Assembly (NCBI GenBank): GCA_944391635.1
Contig: CALXUL010000022.1
Location: 1 to 8,251 of the forward strand
DNA: 8,251 nucleotides
Reading direction: 5' to 3'
Origin: an uncultured Clostridia bacterium
GTDB taxonomy: Bacteria; Bacillota; Clostridia; UBA1381
Of the stretch, positions 7,801-8,251 are shown piece after piece. Under the pieces are notes generated by a model. That model was not told where the DNA came from and did no database searches. It was given only the letters and a program-made list of their open reading frames with translations. The translations under genes and the position numbers were made by a program. Each line of letters starts with the position of its first letter. The stretch's first letter is position 1.

Positions 7801-8251
7801 AAAATTAAACTGTATGTGGATGGTCAATTAAAAGCGGAAAACAGTGTGAATGATGATATAATCGGAAATATTTCACAATTGTTTGCAGGTCATCAGTATA
7901 AAAAATATTACAATGCATCAGGTTATTATGATTGGCTTCCGCGCGGAGGCTTTAAGGGTGCTATAGACGGAATAAGCGTTTATAACTCTGCTCTAAGCGA
8001 TGACAGTATTGCCGCACTGTATAACGGCGAAGAACTTGATTACGGACTTGCCTTCTTTGAAGATGATTTTGAAGGGTATAACGGAAGCTTGGACGGAACA
8101 TATACGCTGGGCGGTGTTACAAGCGGCGGAAAGATGGAGTTGGGTACGGAAGGCGACAACCATGTACTCAATGTTACAAAATATGACAATGTTGATAATG
8201 TGCAGGTAAGTGCATCGTTTGACAAAACATATACCGAAGGAACAGTATATT
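4801..8251 (+). CDS. Giant exported multidomain protein: beta-propeller-like domain, EF-hand-like loop, two LamG domains, X2 module (3' end outside window)
   Basis: The frame is open from the ATG at 4801 to the window end: 1150 residues, no stop. Residues 1-29 form a signal peptide (MKIKSK, hydrophobic core, VYA before the cut). Residues about 55-350 contain repeated beta strands of beta-propeller style, such as 'GLCVDDELKYMYLSADQIVKVD' split over 64-85, 'YHDGWIYTAV' and 'IAYEPDTGDIVLYCYG'. A polar region, 'DHMDDYCDPVD' (166-176) and 'HRFGCGGADGITIG' (197-210), could be an active or metal site, but I cannot name the family. D374-N376-N378-G379-I381-E385 is a complete EF-hand-type calcium loop. 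Residues about 495-735 form a first LamG/concanavalin-like jellyroll, about 743-827 an Ig-like module resembling CBM X2 ('KDTDFTVSGNSITLKNNWL'), and about 832-1078 a second LamG domain ending 'IDGISVYNSALSDDSIAALYN'. 'DDFEGYNGSLDGTY' at 1088-1101 opens a further beta-sandwich. Likely role: binding or cleaving an extracellular glycan for the upstream importer. Export and LamG folds are well supported; substrate and activity are not. Confidence 0.93.
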   Translation, partial: MKIKSKIASLLMAVSVAIGSVPTVPSVYAAETAPTNIADYALENNMLRYDSSLSDSSDPYHLQGLCVDDELKYMYLSADQIVKVDMETGKVVGSLTGFSTVSGIAAMNGMHLGSLEYHDGWIYTAVIAGNPYGKLMIIAIEASAIDRVGMQVNDIEGSVRAVLMKDHMDDYCDPVDETIFTGWKGPGYFTMSDREGHRFGCGGADGITIGTYPGDKSGKQYVIASYGIYANDANSIRQDNEYTILKFYALDDIWNSDKTPTSHNIVFHKDDNTVADYGVNEALTAEKTLFLYTGNIDWGPQNIAYEPDTGDIVLYCYGPTDFADDFDNVPRIMFVVDGSKAPEEKVLELGQNNTLANEADKATVKKIADAYSTDTNGNGIIDDTERLRGPVGTLKCICGDPDKHTAEVVGDATWVDTGVKKSEYPICGTLIFNNWDARADEGIAYIGKGSDGADYFYTRGGITQTEVNLWKRTIDSNTGEYKYEYAAPYGEAKEILHYSMDASDIVTENGIKYMKNTLDDKYHAIVEGTTAGIGVDGNETGAMNFNAYNYPASVDQMSLSDETIGYIDTRIHNSEYSYSFWAKMATNDDTDGNFVPFIGFYRNDGTYAGVFEQRWRGEVKYVVNGIGSAAAGDPGDDGVSIGKRDNGWHFYTVTEKAGVGTVYCDGTQKGSYNVSGDHLYQKHISEFIIGGAMSKIWYDKNNRGRLIGSVDDLTIYSGALTADQVKQAYNKTVKTDNSTVTSASSDVSAASADKLRANYDITADAGKDLTIDTGIAVTSVEGLTKDTDFTVSGNSITLKNNWLSNRQCGINTLVLNGGTNLELTITDVNTPVLNYSFGNVTGNTVKDSSVYGKDAVTTVGEFTTDHTGKSDGALMFNGYNYSKPEYVKLSDESAAWLNSVIKNGYTMNFWAYGTAENGSVMSMAGLYAADGRPLGVVESYEPSDNSSDNSLDKKITVHLDTAKLGGNKTNAANSIEAVSPEKIGLGGWNMYTASYDKATGKIKLYVDGQLKAENSVNDDIIGNISQLFAGHQYKKYYNASGYYDWLPRGGFKGAIDGISVYNSALSDDSIAALYNGEELDYGLAFFEDDFEGYNGSLDGTYTLGGVTSGGKMELGTEGDNHVLNVTKYDNVDNVQVSASFDKTYTEGTVY

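Noticed and set aside
7580..7831. Plus-strand open frame in a different phase inside the LamG gene, with a similar one at 8000-8209
   Set aside because: The main frame is open and coherent (LamG domain 2) across the same bases, so there is no sign of a frameshift.

Overview
The window reads as chromosomal DNA from an AT-rich, Gram-positive anaerobe of the Clostridia (Lachnospiraceae/Oscillospiraceae-like). This is inferred from the AAGAAAGGA/GGAGGGG-type ribosome binding sites, the Firmicutes-style lipoprotein signal on the solute-binding protein, the sugar importer lacking its own ATPase, and the very large secreted proteins with LamG-type modules. All five genes lie on the + strand, tightly spaced, and no RNA gene, mobile element or CRISPR array is visible. 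Genus and species cannot be given from sequence alone.

Layout. (1) Positions 2-1387: the C-terminal 461 residues of a large, beta-rich, probably surface or secreted protein whose start lies off the left edge; function unknown. (2) A 75-bp gap without a convincing terminator, holding a possible extended -10 promoter. (3) Positions 1463-4764: a carbohydrate ABC importer, made of a family-1 lipoprotein binding protein, a MalF/UgpA-type permease and a MalG/UgpE-type permease. A long perfect hairpin sits between the binding protein and the first permease. (4) Position 4801 to beyond the right edge: a giant exported protein (1150 residues visible, no stop) with a signal peptide, a beta-propeller-like N-terminal domain that I cannot assign to a named enzyme family, an EF-hand-like calcium loop, LamG domain 1, an X2-like Ig module, LamG domain 2 and the beginning of another beta-sandwich.

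Working together. The likely picture is a small glycan-use operon. The exported LamG protein, and perhaps the upstream surface protein, would bind or process a polysaccharide or glycoconjugate outside the cell. The lipoprotein would capture the released oligosaccharide, and the two permeases would import it using a shared MsmX/MsmK-type ATPase encoded elsewhere. The glycan itself cannot be told from this window. The least explained part is the N-terminal domain of the LamG protein.
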